DNA of 64,000 nt from Shewanella mangrovi (GTDB lineage: Bacteria; Pseudomonadota; Gammaproteobacteria; Enterobacterales; Shewanellaceae), in assembly GCF_000753795.1 (NCBI RefSeq), contig NZ_JPEO01000017.1, positions 1-64,000 on the forward strand, read 5' to 3'. Below the pieces are notes generated by a model. That model saw only the letters and a program-made list of their open reading frames with translations, was not told where the DNA came from and ran no database searches. The position numbers and the translations under genes are program-made. Of this stretch, positions 18,286 through 27,246 are shown piece after piece (the first letter of the stretch is position 1; each line of letters opens with the position of its first letter).

Positions 18286-20220
18286 CTACGAGGATTTCCT
18301 GACTCGCAGATACCATTCAGAAAGTAGGCGGACCTGTTTCTTGGTGTAGCCTTTTTCCATCATCCGATTGACGAAGTCATCGTGTTTACGTTGATCCTCC
18401 GTGGACGTCTTGGTGTTAAACGAAATCACTGGTAGCAGATCTTCAGTGTTGGAGAACATTTTTTTCTCAATCACTGTGCGTAGTTTCTCGTAACTGGTCC
18501 AAGTCGGATTATTGCCGTCATTGTTGGCTCGTGCCCGCAAAACAAAGTTCACGATTTCGTTGCGGAAATCCTTTGGATTACTAATGCCGGCGGGCTTTTC
18601 AATTTTTTCCAGTTCGGCATTTAGCGCCGCACGGTCAAACAGTTGCCCCGTTTCTGGATCTCGGTACTCCTGATCTTGGATCCAGAAATCGGCATAGGTG
18701 ACATAACGGTCAAAGATGTTTTGCCCGTATTCTGAGTAACTTTCGAGATAGGCGGTCTGAATTTCCTTACCGATAAACTCGATATATTTAGGGATCAGAT
18801 AACCTTTCAGATGTTCGAGATAGCGATCGGCAATATCGGTTGGGAACTGCTCTTGTTCAATCTGTTTTTCGAGCACGTAGAACAGATGCACTGGGTTGGC
18901 CGCAATTTCCGTCCGGTCAAAGTTAAATACTCGTGACAGGATTTTAAATGCAAACCGCGTTGACAGCCCCTGCATCCCTTCATCAACGCCGGCATAGTCT
19001 TTGTATTCTTGGAAAGACTTAGCTTTCGGGTCGGTATCTTTCAGGCTTTCGCCGTCATATACCCGCATTTTGGAGTAGATAGACGAATTGTCAGGATTTT
19101 TGATGCGAGACAGCACACTAAACTGTGCCAGAGTTTCGATGGTGCCGGGGGCACAAGGTGCTTCTGCCAGTTCAGAATGGGTGATGAGCTTTTCATAAAT
19201 CTTCACCTCTTCGGAAACACGTAAACAATAAGGCACTTTAACGATGTAAACCCGGTCAAGAAACGCCTCGTTATTTTTGTTATTGCGGAAGGTACTCCAT
19301 TCTGACTCGTTGGAGTGGGCCAAAATGATGCCAGAGTAGGGCAGTGCTGACAGACCTTCAGTACCGTTATAATTTCCTTCTTGGGTAGCAGTGAGCAGTG
19401 GATGTAGCACTTTGATAGGTGCCTTAAACATTTCCACAAATTCCATCAAGCCTTGGTTGGCCAAACATAATGCACCGGAATAGGAATACGCATCGGCATC
19501 GTTCTGGGCAAAGTGCTCAAGTTTGCGAATGTCGACTTTACCTACCAAAGAGGAAATATCCTGATTGTTTTCATCTCCTGGCTCTGTTTTCGCAACGGCG
19601 ACCTGATCGAGCACTGAAGGATAGATTTTGACAACTTTGAATTTGGAAATATCGCCACCAAACTCATGTAAGCGTTTAATTGCCCATGGAGACATGATGG
19701 TTTTCAAATAACGCAGTGGAATTTGATACTCTTGCTGCAGCAGTTTGCCGTCTTCCTCAGGATCAAACAGGCAAAAAGGATGGTCATTCACTGGACTACG
19801 TTCACCATTCGCGCTTAGCACATAAATGGGTACGTGCTGCATCAATGCTTTGAGTTTCTCGGCCAGAGAAGATTTACCGCCACCCACTGGCCCCAACAGG
19901 TACAGAATCTGCTTCGATTCTTCCAATCCCTGCGCAGAATGCTTCAAGTAAGACACGATTTGCTCTATGGCTTCTTCCATACCATAGAAATCTTTAAAGG
20001 CGGGATAACGTGCAATCATCCGGTTTGAAAAAATACGGCTCAGCACCGGGCTCTTGGAGGTGTCAATGATTTCTGGCTCTCCAATTGCGATAAGCAGTCT
20101 TTCTGCTGCGGATGCGTAAGCGGTTCGGTCTTTTTTGCATATGTCGAGAAACTCTTGAAGTGAATATTGCTCTTCAAGTTTCTTTTCATAGCGTTGCTGG
20201 TAATGCTCAAATATACCCAT
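18286..20220 (-). CDS. PrkA family serine protein kinase (YeaG)
   Basis: 644 residues, normal length. The AAA-like N-terminal half carries Walker A LLGPVGGGKSSLAEKL (around residue 105) and Walker B-like GLMEFVEMFK. A PrkA kinase-like C-terminal domain follows. In enterobacteria YeaG with YeaH acts in nitrogen-starvation and stationary-phase adaptation. First gene of the operon. The roughly 240-base upstream region is AT-rich; I see no clear promoter motif there beyond this. Confidence 0.94.
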   Translation of the reverse strand: MGIFEHYQQRYEKKLEEQYSLQEFLDICKKDRTAYASAAERLLIAIGEPEIIDTSKSPVLSRIFSNRMIARYPAFKDFYGMEEAIEQIVSYLKHSAQGLEESKQILYLLGPVGGGKSSLAEKLKALMQHVPIYVLSANGERSPVNDHPFCLFDPEEDGKLLQQEYQIPLRYLKTIMSPWAIKRLHEFGGDISKFKVVKIYPSVLDQVAVAKTEPGDENNQDISSLVGKVDIRKLEHFAQNDADAYSYSGALCLANQGLMEFVEMFKAPIKVLHPLLTATQEGNYNGTEGLSALPYSGIILAHSNESEWSTFRNNKNNEAFLDRVYIVKVPYCLRVSEEVKIYEKLITHSELAEAPCAPGTIETLAQFSVLSRIKNPDNSSIYSKMRVYDGESLKDTDPKAKSFQEYKDYAGVDEGMQGLSTRFAFKILSRVFNFDRTEIAANPVHLFYVLEKQIEQEQFPTDIADRYLEHLKGYLIPKYIEFIGKEIQTAYLESYSEYGQNIFDRYVTYADFWIQDQEYRDPETGQLFDRAALNAELEKIEKPAGISNPKDFRNEIVNFVLRARANNDGNNPTWTSYEKLRTVIEKKMFSNTEDLLPVISFNTKTSTEDQRKHDDFVNRMMEKGYTKKQVRLLSEWYLRVRKSS

Positions 20221-20418
20221 CTTAAACCCCCTAAAACGCCTAGCTTATCTTTGGAAGGAAACTCATTTTTGTAGTGACCTACACTTAATCTTAGACACTA
20301 TTTTGTGGTCTTTGTCAAAAAAATGTAGGAAAAACAATAAGAAACCGTTGCAAAGGCAACTGTTGCATTTGAGAGAGTTGCAATTGTTTGATGGGAAATA
20401 AGGTTATTAAGGGCAATA

Positions 20419-20446
20419 AAAAAGGAGCCTAAGTGGCTCCTTTTTC
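20419..20446. terminator. Terminator of sodB
   Basis: Stem AAAAGGAGCC / GGCTCCTTTT with a short loop, immediately downstream of the minus-strand sodB stop. T runs occur on both sides. Confidence 0.9.
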
Positions 20447-20459
20447 TTCACATATTAGC

Positions 20460-21038
20460 TTATGCGAAATTTTGGTTCACGAAGTCCCAGTTTACCAGTT
20501 CCCAGAAATGGCTCAGGTAGTTAGGACGAGCGTTACGGTAGTCGATGTAGTAGGCGTGTTCCCATACGTCAACAGTCAGCAGCGGCGTTACGTCGTCAGT
20601 TAACGGGCAACCTGCGTTAGAGGTGTTGTGGATAGCGACAGTGCCATCAGCCTTTTTTACCAACCAGGTCCAACCAGAACCGAAGTTACCGATTGCGCTC
20701 TTAGTGAATTCTTCTTTAAACGCTTCAAATGAACCAAACGCTGCATTGATTGCGTCTGCAATCGCGCCAGTTGCTGCTGCGCCGCCGTTAGGGCTCAGGC
20801 AGTTCCAGTAGAAAGTGTGGTTCCAAACTTGAGCTGCATTGTTGAATACGCCACCAGATGAAGCTTTGATGATCTCTTCCAGAGATTTACCTGCGAACTC
20901 TGTACCTTCAACCAGCTTGTTCAGGTTTACCACATAAGTGTTGTGGTGCTTACCGTAGTGGTACTCGATGGTTTCTTTAGAAATGTGTGGTTCCAGAGCG
21001 TCTTGTGCATAGGGTAATGCGGGTAATTCGAAAGCCAT
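20460..21038 (-). CDS. sodB: Iron superoxide dismutase
   Basis: 192 residues from [10 protein letters not shown] (ATG at 21038); a frame extension to 21068 is not part of the family. Metal ligands are readable: His27 region in [11 protein letters not shown], His in [11 protein letters not shown], and Asp/His in [13 protein letters not shown]. FeSOD-type residues [17 protein letters not shown] and GGAAATG are present. Cytoplasmic, converts superoxide to H2O2 and O2. Near grxD, ynhF and gloA as in enterobacteria. Confidence 0.97.
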   Translation of the reverse strand: MAFELPALPYAQDALEPHISKETIEYHYGKHHNTYVVNLNKLVEGTEFAGKSLEEIIKASSGGVFNNAAQVWNHTFYWNCLSPNGGAAATGAIADAINAAFGSFEAFKEEFTKSAIGNFGSGWTWLVKKADGTVAIHNTSNAGCPLTDDVTPLLTVDVWEHAYYIDYRNARPNYLSHFWELVNWDFVNQNFA

Positions 21039-21285
21039 TGTAATCTCTCCATTGACTTGGTTAATCATGCTTGATGTTGCTCACTGCCAACTATTGTACT
21101 GATAAAATTTGTGATGTGCATCATTGTTTGTATATAAATTATTGTTGTGTTTAAGTAAAAATATCGATTAATCCGATTAGTGAAGTCGATTAAAACCCTT
21201 ACAAAAGGTGTGTTTTTGTTGTGAGTGTGACTGACGTACAATATAGTCAAGTCATGATGTCGACTATGATAATTCAGGAAATCAA

Positions 21286-21621
21286 ATGGAAACTGTAGAC
21301 AAAATTAAACAGCAGATCGCTGAAAACCCAATCATCGTATACATGAAGGGTTCTCCAAAGTTACCAAGCTGTGGTTTCTCTTCACAGGTTGCGCAGATTA
21401 TGATCAACATGGGTGAGCAATTTGCCTTTGTTGATATTTTGCAGCATCCGGATATTCGTGCTGAACTGCCTAAATATGCAAATTGGCCGACATTCCCGCA
21501 ATTGTGGGTAGAAGGTGAACTGATTGGCGGTTGTGACATTATCACTGAAATGTATCAGAAAGGTGAGTTACAACCATTAATCAAAGAAACTGCCGCTAAA
21601 TATAAGAAAGACGCTGAATAA
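21286..21621 (+). CDS. grxD: Monothiol glutaredoxin 4
   Basis: 111 residues. Monothiol active site CGFS in PKLPSCGFSSQVAQI; glutathione-binding WPTFPQLWVEGELIGGCDI. The family carries a bridging [2Fe-2S] cluster and takes part in Fe-S delivery with BolA partners. Single gene with its own terminator. Confidence 0.97.
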   Translation: METVDKIKQQIAENPIIVYMKGSPKLPSCGFSSQVAQIMINMGEQFAFVDILQHPDIRAELPKYANWPTFPQLWVEGELIGGCDIITEMYQKGELQPLIKETAAKYKKDAE

Positions 21622-21639
21622 CTTTTTGTTATGTGGATA

Positions 21640-21667
21640 AAAAAGAGCCGATAGAGGCTCTTTTTTT
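21640..21667 (+). terminator. Terminator after grxD
   Basis: Stem AAAAGAGCC / GGCTCTTTT followed by T residues, about 20 bases after the grxD stop. Confidence 0.88.
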
Positions 21668-22235
21668 ATATGTGTTCTTTTATTGTAGTGGCGACATCTT
21701 TCGATAACAAAAGTTCGGGAATAGATACTGTCGAGAAAGTATGCAAAATGAAAAAAATGTAATGGAATTGCGCTAAAAAGGTTGGTTCTTGAGTGTTTTT
21801 CCCAAGCAGAAATATAAATATCACTATATTTCAGTGTCTTATTTGTTTGCCTCTTGTGGGTGAGACGCTGCATTATTCAGCAGGGATAGAAAACTTTAGA
21901 TTAATTTACATATTTTTACAATTGAAGTTTTGCTATGTAAAGGTTAAATACGCAACAAAGCTTAACGCTTAATTTATGAACTTTCCTTGTAACAAAGGCG
22001 GATAAATTAAACTAAAAGATAAATTAATAATCCATTTGTTTCCTTTGTTAAACCAATATAAAACATTTGCTCAACAATAGGTAAACGCCATTGGGTTAAT
22101 GTAAACAATTGTGGCTAATTGACGCAGGCTAAGAGTAACGACAGTATCTTTCCCGAACCGATTTTTGGTTTTGAATAAATATTAGAATTTCATGCGCTCA
22201 AGCGTGAAAACTACAAATGAAGTTGGGAGTTTTGG
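21668..22235 (+). promoter_or_regulatory. Long AT-rich leader/promoter region of the TonB receptor gene
   Basis: 568 bases without a convincing gene. AT-rich, with repeated AACAAAG / TTGTTAAAC-type words around 21950-22060. A short antisense frame here has no family features. GGGAG ten bases before the ATG at 22236 is the likely ribosome site. The length suggests extensive transcriptional control of the receptor, but no known operator can be named. Confidence 0.4.
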
Positions 22236-24758
22236 ATGCTTAAAGTAAATAAGCTGTCGTCAGCAGTTAAGTGGTCATTGTTTGCCGCTGTTGCTACTGG
22301 CAGTGTATCTACAATGTCTGCATACGCTGCAGATGGCGATAAAGTTGAACGTATCGAAGTTACCGGTAGCCGTATTCAACGTCAGGATATGGAAACTGCT
22401 TCTCCAGTAACCTCTATCAGCGCTGAAGCAATTACTGCGCAAGGTTACACCTCTGTAGACCAACTGCTGCAAGACCAAACCTCAATGGCTGGTGCGGCTC
22501 TGGGCGCTACTTCTAACAATGGTTCAGGCGGTACTGCACAGGTTGACCTGCGTGGTATGGGCGCTCAGCGTACGCTAGTACTGTTGAATGGTCGCCGTAT
22601 GGTGAGTTCAGGTACTGGTGCTGACAGCGCAGTGGATTTGACCACTATCCCTGTTGCTATGATCCAACGTGTTGAAATCCTGAAAGACGGCGCTTCAGCT
22701 GTTTACGGTTCTGACGCGATTGCTGGTGTTGTGAACATCATCACCAAGAAAGACTTTGAAGGCTTCCAACTGGATGCTAAGTCTTCTACTACCGACAAAG
22801 GCGACGGCCAGACTTATGAGCTGAGCGGCCTGTACGGTTTCAACACTGATAACGGTGGCAACTACACCATCGGTGCTGCATTCTCTAAGCGTAACGGCGT
22901 AATCCAAGGCGATCGTAACTGGGTGACTCCAGGCGCAAGTTCATTCATCCCTGAAGGTACTTTGGGTGGCATGCGTGCCGCTGCTGATGGTACTTGGTAT
23001 GATCGTGACTACGGTTATGACTATACCCAAGACAGCTACTTCCAAACACCATCTAAGCGTTATAGCTTGTTTGCTAACATGACCCAAGAACTGGGTAATG
23101 ACATGGTGTTGTCTGGTGAACTGCTGTACACCAAGCGTAAATCAAACCAACAGATGGCAGCTCAACCGGCTAACATCGATTTGGCTGTTTGTACTGACAC
23201 CCTGACCAGCAACTGCATCACACTTGATTCAGCAATGACTGCCGCTGGTATCACAGCTGATGATGGTGTTGTGAACTATCGTCGTCGTACTAACGAAGTT
23301 GGTCCACGTATCTATTCTCAAGATACTGATACCTACCGCGCTTCTGTTGACCTGCAAGGTTATGCAAACGTTGGTAACGGTATGAACTGGGACGTGTCTT
23401 ACACCTATGGTAAGAACGAAGCAACCAGCGGTACTGCGAACTCTATCAATGCAACTTGGATGGCGAACGCTATCTACGCAAACCAAGATGCATGGTTCTA
23501 CGGCGGTGCAATCCCTGCTGAAGACGTTGATGCTATCAGCTACATGGAAACCAACAAAGGTGGCAACGAACAACACGACGTTCAAGCTAACCTGAGTGGC
23601 GATTTGTTCCAAGTTAGCGGTGGCGCAGTAAGCTTCGCAATCGGTGCTGAGTACCGTTACGAAGAAGGTTACTTCAACCCAGATCCAATCATCGTGGCTG
23701 GTGAAAGTACTGCAGCGCAACAAGACCCAACTAAAGGTCACTACGACGTACTGTCTTTCTACCAAGAAGTTAGCGTACCGTTCACTGAAAAGCTGACTGG
23801 TGATTTCGCCTTCCGTTACGACGAATACGATACATTCGGTAAAGCAACTACTTGGAAAGTGGGTCTGACTTACCGTGTAACTGATGACCTGATGTTGCGT
23901 GGTGTGACTGCAACTGGTTTCCGTGCACCTAACGTAAGCGAACTGTTTGGTGGTAACTCAGGTTCTTACGATTACCTGACAGATCCATGGGGTAACGAGC
24001 AAGACGCACAGATCCTGACTAACTACTCTTCAGATCCAGATTTGAAACCAGAAGAGTCAGAATCATTCACGGCTGGTTTGGTTTACTCTCCAAGCTTCTT
24101 GGATGGTTTCTCAGCAACTGTCGATTACTGGAAATTCAACATCACTGACGCGATCACGCGCGTTGATGTTCAAGATAACCTGAACGCATGTTTCGGCGGT
24201 GATTCAGCAGCTTGTTCAGTGATCAACGTTACTGCTGACGGTGATTTGACTAACCTGACTGCAGCACTGACCAACGTTGGTACTGTGAAAACTAGTGGTG
24301 TTGACATCAACGTTAACTACAAGTTTGAAGCCTTGGGTCTGGATTGGGCCATCAACAACGATGCAACTTACCTGATCGGTTATGAGCAAGACGGTGTTGA
24401 CTACGAAGGTACTGTGGACGGTAACTTTGGTGGTTATGCTAAATGGCGTAACAACCTAAGCATCACTGTTTCACAAGATGACTGGAGCGTTATGTACTAC
24501 AACCGTTATATCGACTCTATGGACGACGAATATAACGAAGACGGTGTTGATTACGTAGATACTGCAGATAGCGTGTTCTATCACAACATCGTGGGTACTT
24601 ACCACTTCACTGATAACCTGAGCCTGTCTGCCGGTGTTAAAAACTTCACCGACGAGAAGCCATCATGGGTATCTAACGGTAGCGACGGCGGTACTTCTCC
24701 AGAAGTTTACGACGTAGTTGGTCGCCAAATTTACGGTAACGTAACTTACAAGTTCTAA
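22236..24758 (+). CDS. TonB-dependent outer membrane receptor
   Basis: 840 residues with a signal peptide ending SAYA-AD near residue 31. The TonB-box/plug region starts VERIEVTGSRIQ. Plug motifs are AQVDLRGMGAQRTLVLLNGRRM, read in parts, and RVEILKDGASAVYGSDAIAGVVNIITKK. The 22-strand barrel ends in an aromatic C-terminus (VTYKF) recognised by the Bam machinery. Codon use is strongly biased to CTG, GGT and AAC, suggesting high expression. The substrate is not evident: no adjacent catabolic, siderophore or vitamin B12 genes. Flanked by terminators, so monocistronic. Confidence 0.93.
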   Translation: MLKVNKLSSAVKWSLFAAVATGSVSTMSAYAADGDKVERIEVTGSRIQRQDMETASPVTSISAEAITAQGYTSVDQLLQDQTSMAGAALGATSNNGSGGTAQVDLRGMGAQRTLVLLNGRRMVSSGTGADSAVDLTTIPVAMIQRVEILKDGASAVYGSDAIAGVVNIITKKDFEGFQLDAKSSTTDKGDGQTYELSGLYGFNTDNGGNYTIGAAFSKRNGVIQGDRNWVTPGASSFIPEGTLGGMRAAADGTWYDRDYGYDYTQDSYFQTPSKRYSLFANMTQELGNDMVLSGELLYTKRKSNQQMAAQPANIDLAVCTDTLTSNCITLDSAMTAAGITADDGVVNYRRRTNEVGPRIYSQDTDTYRASVDLQGYANVGNGMNWDVSYTYGKNEATSGTANSINATWMANAIYANQDAWFYGGAIPAEDVDAISYMETNKGGNEQHDVQANLSGDLFQVSGGAVSFAIGAEYRYEEGYFNPDPIIVAGESTAAQQDPTKGHYDVLSFYQEVSVPFTEKLTGDFAFRYDEYDTFGKATTWKVGLTYRVTDDLMLRGVTATGFRAPNVSELFGGNSGSYDYLTDPWGNEQDAQILTNYSSDPDLKPEESESFTAGLVYSPSFLDGFSATVDYWKFNITDAITRVDVQDNLNACFGGDSAACSVINVTADGDLTNLTAALTNVGTVKTSGVDINVNYKFEALGLDWAINNDATYLIGYEQDGVDYEGTVDGNFGGYAKWRNNLSITVSQDDWSVMYYNRYIDSMDDEYNEDGVDYVDTADSVFYHNIVGTYHFTDNLSLSAGVKNFTDEKPSWVSNGSDGGTSPEVYDVVGRQIYGNVTYKF

Positions 24759-24784
24759 TTTGATTTATTAAATTAGTAACACAT

Positions 24785-24813
24785 AAAAATCCCCGGCTTG
24801 CCGGGGATTTTTT
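24785..24813. terminator. Terminator between TonB receptor and gloA
   Basis: Perfect stem AAAATCCCCGG / CCGGGGATTTT with a CTTG loop and a long T run. Can serve both convergent genes. Confidence 0.93.
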
Positions 24814-24837
24814 TATACTCAATAAGCACGTCAGCGA

Positions 24838-25248
24838 TTAACCTAAACCTTGCTCCGCTGAACGCATCTGGATCAGCTCGATTTTATAACCGTCAGGATC
24901 TTCCACAAAAGCAATCTCTGTGGTGCCGCCAGCAACAGGGCCGGGCGCTCGGACAACTTTACCGCCAGCCGCCGCAATTGCTTCACAACGGGCGTAGATA
25001 TCGGCTTCACCAATGGCAATATGACCGAAGGCATTGCCCATATCGTACTGTTCGGTACCCCAGTTATAGGTAAGTTCGATAACGGCCGCACCTGAACTTT
25101 CTTCACCATAGCCGACAAATGCCAAACTGTATTTGTACTGTGGATTTTCTGATTGACGTAGTAACTTCATCCCCATCACTTGGGTATAAAATTCGATACT
25201 CTTCTCTAAGTTACCTACGCGGATCATGGTGTGTAGTACTTGTGACAT
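24838..25248 (-). CDS. gloA: Lactoylglutathione lyase (glyoxalase I)
   Basis: 136 residues. Converts the methylglyoxal-glutathione hemithioacetal to S-lactoylglutathione. Metal ligands: His in QVLHTMIRV (residue 5), Glu in [11 protein letters not shown], His in NAFGHIAIG and Glu in YKIELIQM. Usual short bacterial Ni2+/Co2+ form. Single gene. Confidence 0.96.
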   Translation of the reverse strand: MSQVLHTMIRVGNLEKSIEFYTQVMGMKLLRQSENPQYKYSLAFVGYGEESSGAAVIELTYNWGTEQYDMGNAFGHIAIGEADIYARCEAIAAAGGKVVRAPGPVAGGTTEIAFVEDPDGYKIELIQMRSAEQGLG

Positions 25249-25455
25249 TACGAGATTAACTCCTTAAGTTTACCTAACCGCCATTGAAAGAAGAGGGCGG
25301 TGCGCTAAGACGGATGATTAGGCATTTGTTCCCTATCGCATTTGACAATAAAAGCATGCTTTGTGGGTCACAAAAATAGCATCGCGTCGTTGAATTTAAA
25401 TAGTGGTGATTAATAATGATTTTAAACCTAACCTAGCGACAAGCAGGAGACAAGT

Positions 25456-25539
25456 ATGTCATCAGAAATGAAATTAGCTTTAGGCACCACAGTAGGTATC
25501 GCACTGGTATTTATCGTGATGATTATTCAAATCTTCTGA
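25456..25539 (+). CDS. ynhF: YnhF-like small membrane protein (27 residues)
   Basis: Tiny gene too short for usual gene callers: ATG at 25456 with GGAGA nine bases upstream, TGA at 25537. The peptide MSSEMKLALGTTVGIALVFI continues as a single transmembrane helix ending IQIF. It resembles E. coli YnhF (starts MSTDLKFSLVTT), which lies in the same sodB-grxD-gloA neighbourhood there. A strong terminator follows at 18 bases, supporting a real transcription unit. Role unknown. Confidence 0.8.
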   Translation: MSSEMKLALGTTVGIALVFIVMIIQIF

Positions 25540-25556
25540 TCAAGCCAAGTAAAGAA

Positions 25557-25588
25557 AAATCCGCCTTCTTTGGGCGGATTTCTTTTTG
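25557..25588 (+). terminator. Terminator after the YnhF-like gene
   Basis: Stem AAATCCGCC / GGGCGGATTT with a short loop and a T-rich tail, immediately downstream of the small gene. Confidence 0.9.
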
Positions 25589-25868
25589 GTAGCCTATCAC
25601 CTTACTCTTCTGGATAGACCTTCTGTTTGTAGGCACATTATATCCACTAAAAGCAATCTCGCTCAGTGAGTGAGTGAGTAGAATCCTTGATATTGAAGGC
25701 TATATCGGTAGATATGGTGATTATAATCCATTACAAAAATTTTGTTTTTTGCAATGATAGCTAATTTTGACGCCAAATAATCGGAAATATCGCCTGATAT
25801 CCTTTACAAAAAACAAAACAAATAGACCCTATATCTCAACCTAACATTGTATTCCAAAGCTATCAATT
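25589..25868. other. Intergenic region without recognisable genes
   Basis: About 280 bases. I see only short AT-rich repeats such as GAGTGAGTGAGT near 25670 and no convincing reading frame. It marks the left edge of the accessory zone. Confidence 0.4.
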
Positions 25869-25893
25869 AAAAGGCCACAGCGGTGGCCTTTTT
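25869..25893. terminator. Terminator-like hairpin
   Basis: Stem AAAAGGCCAC / GTGGCCTTTTT with a four-base loop, 13 bases downstream of the minus-strand gene at 25906. Confidence 0.88.
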
Positions 25894-25905
25894 GGTACCT
25901 AAAAC

Positions 25906-26130
25906 TCAATTCTGCAGGCGTTCAAACAACTCACCCATGAACTCAGAGCAGTATGGCAGTTGAGTTTTGGTGGTTTCACTGGCGAGTAAGCGCTGCGAAC
26001 TGTCGATATTCAACTTAAACAAGCGGTACATTTCATAGTATTGGCTGGCCAGTCTATGCTCGGCCACGCGCAGCAGCGGGTAAACCTGTTCTATTGAGCG
26101 GCGCATCATTTCTACGTGGTGCCACAGCAT
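25906..26130 (-). CDS. Small hypothetical protein, possibly a fragment
   Basis: 74 residues, predicted all-helical, no domain recognised. It begins MLWHHVEMMRRSIEQVYPLL and contains LASQYYEMYRLF. No ribosome site is obvious before the ATG and the surroundings are decayed mobile DNA, so it may be the 3' remnant of a longer gene. The terminator just after its stop supports a real gene end. Upstream lie the three 18-bp palindromes, which could be its operator. Confidence 0.4.
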   Translation of the reverse strand: MLWHHVEMMRRSIEQVYPLLRVAEHRLASQYYEMYRLFKLNIDSSQRLLASETTKTQLPYCSEFMGELFERLQN

Positions 26131-26194
26131 CGATAGCTGATACAGCTCTAACTAACACCGATTGACATAAAACACCCCAAGAAAGGCCAGTTAT

Positions 26195-26278
26195 GTATCT
26201 GAATATCGATACGCGAAATAACTTTATGTATCTATATAAGGATACAATACCACAATTAACGTATCTCAATATGAATAC
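26195..26278. repeat. Three 18-bp palindromes at an exact 33-bp period
   Basis: Sites at 26195-26212, 26228-26245 and 26261-26278. Each begins GTATCT and ends in GATAC or AATAC with inverted symmetry (GTATC / GATAC, or GTATx / xATAC in the third). Both spacers are exactly 15 bp and do not match each other. The 33-bp phasing places all sites on nearly the same DNA face, as in multi-site operators or iterons. They lie between the orphan gene at 25906-26130 and a TnpB remnant. Confidence 0.75.
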
Positions 26279-26354
26279 ACTTATTCAATAGGCTTAAATG
26301 CACTGGCTTATTGCTGCGGTATTCCTTCGGCCAGTGCCCTCTTGTACTGGCTGA

Positions 26355-26684
26355 CTGGCCAAGGCGCAGGGTAAACATCTGGTCAAAATCGACCGATGGT
26401 TTGCTAGCTCCAAGACCTGCTCCTGCTGCGACCATAAGGTAGATTCTCTTCCTCTAGCGATACGTTTCTGGACATGCGCGTTCTATCATACGGAACATGA
26501 CCGTTACATCAATGCTGCGATTAATACTGGTCAACTGGCTACTATAAAAATACGAGCCGAAGGACTGTCGGTTTCTGCCAATGGAGGCTTGCGTAAGCCA
26601 AGCCAATTCACGTACTGGCAGCTGCCTAAGAAGTTGGAAGCCTCCCCGTCAGGGGGGGGAGTTGTCACCGCTGTTGTGCGTTAA
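26355..26684 (+). pseudogene. TnpB/OrfB (IS200/IS605 family) 3' remnant
   Basis: A reading frame after a stop at 26352 translates to the C-terminus of a TnpB-type protein: KHLVKIDRWFASSKTCSCC (zinc ribbon) followed by DSLPLAIRFWTCAFYH and HDRYINAAIN (RuvC III). It then runs through AEGLSVSANGG to a stop at 26682. The usual second CxxC is degraded (C-A-F-Y). The end overlaps a GC-rich hairpin GCCTCCCCGTCAGGGGGGGG at 26640-26659, typical of the right end of such elements. The 5' part, with RuvC I and II, is missing. Confidence 0.8.
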
Positions 26685-26790
26685 AAATTTGCAACGACAC
26701 CTTCTAGGCTGACCATTTGGTTTTAAATAATTGCCCACTTGGTTTTCGGTGTGCAATAATTAACATGTTAGACCATGTGGAGGGAGCGTA

Positions 26791-27246
26791 ATGACCGGTA
26801 CATTTCGCGAATTTAATTTGCCAGCCAAAGCACCTTTGAGCATTTGGCAGAAGATTGGCTTACCTGCTGGGGAAGGGTCAAAGCTTAATGACGCGATCCG
26901 TAAAGGTTTCGGCATGGGCGTTGTGGCGTCTCTGGCTAAAGAGATTGATTGGCCTATTACCAACCTCATCAATGTGGTCGGCGTAAGCCAAACTACGTTC
27001 AACCGCCAGGTTAAAGCGCGCAATCGTTTAGGGGCACCGCAAAGTGAAGCTTTGGCTCGACTCGTGCGCGTGATTGAAGCGGTTACTACGATGATGGAAG
27101 GTGAACGGGAGCAAGCCATTCAATGGCTGAATGAACCTGCGGTCGCGCTTGGCAATAAAAAGCCGATGGAAATGCTTTCTTCGGAATCGGGTACCGTTGA
27201 CGTAATCAAACTCATCCATCGTTTAATGCATGGTGTGTACTTTTGA
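26791..27246 (+). CDS. Xre/MbcA/ParS-type antitoxin (DUF2384)
   Basis: 151 residues. An N-terminal Xre-like HTH domain (ITNLINVVGVSQTTFNRQVKARNRLG, read in parts) and a C-terminal DUF2384 toxin-binding domain (EREQAIQWLNEPAVALGNKKP). It overlaps the RES toxin gene by four bases, the usual coupled order antitoxin-toxin. Upstream, GACCATTTGG near 26711 and GACCATGTGG near 26771 may be its operators. It neutralises the toxin and should autorepress the operon. Confidence 0.92.
   Translation: MTGTFREFNLPAKAPLSIWQKIGLPAGEGSKLNDAIRKGFGMGVVASLAKEIDWPITNLINVVGVSQTTFNRQVKARNRLGAPQSEALARLVRVIEAVTTMMEGEREQAIQWLNEPAVALGNKKPMEMLSSESGTVDVIKLIHRLMHGVYF

Noticed and set aside
23229-23765. 178-residue antisense frame inside the TonB receptor gene
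   Set aside because: It is a by-product of the biased codon use of the receptor gene. It has no family features and no ribosome site.
26299-26330. GCACTGGC / GCCAGTGC inverted repeat as a terminator or att site
   Set aside because: It is perfect over eight bases, but there is no T run and no gene end nearby. It is probably part of the IS605 remnant's decayed sequence.
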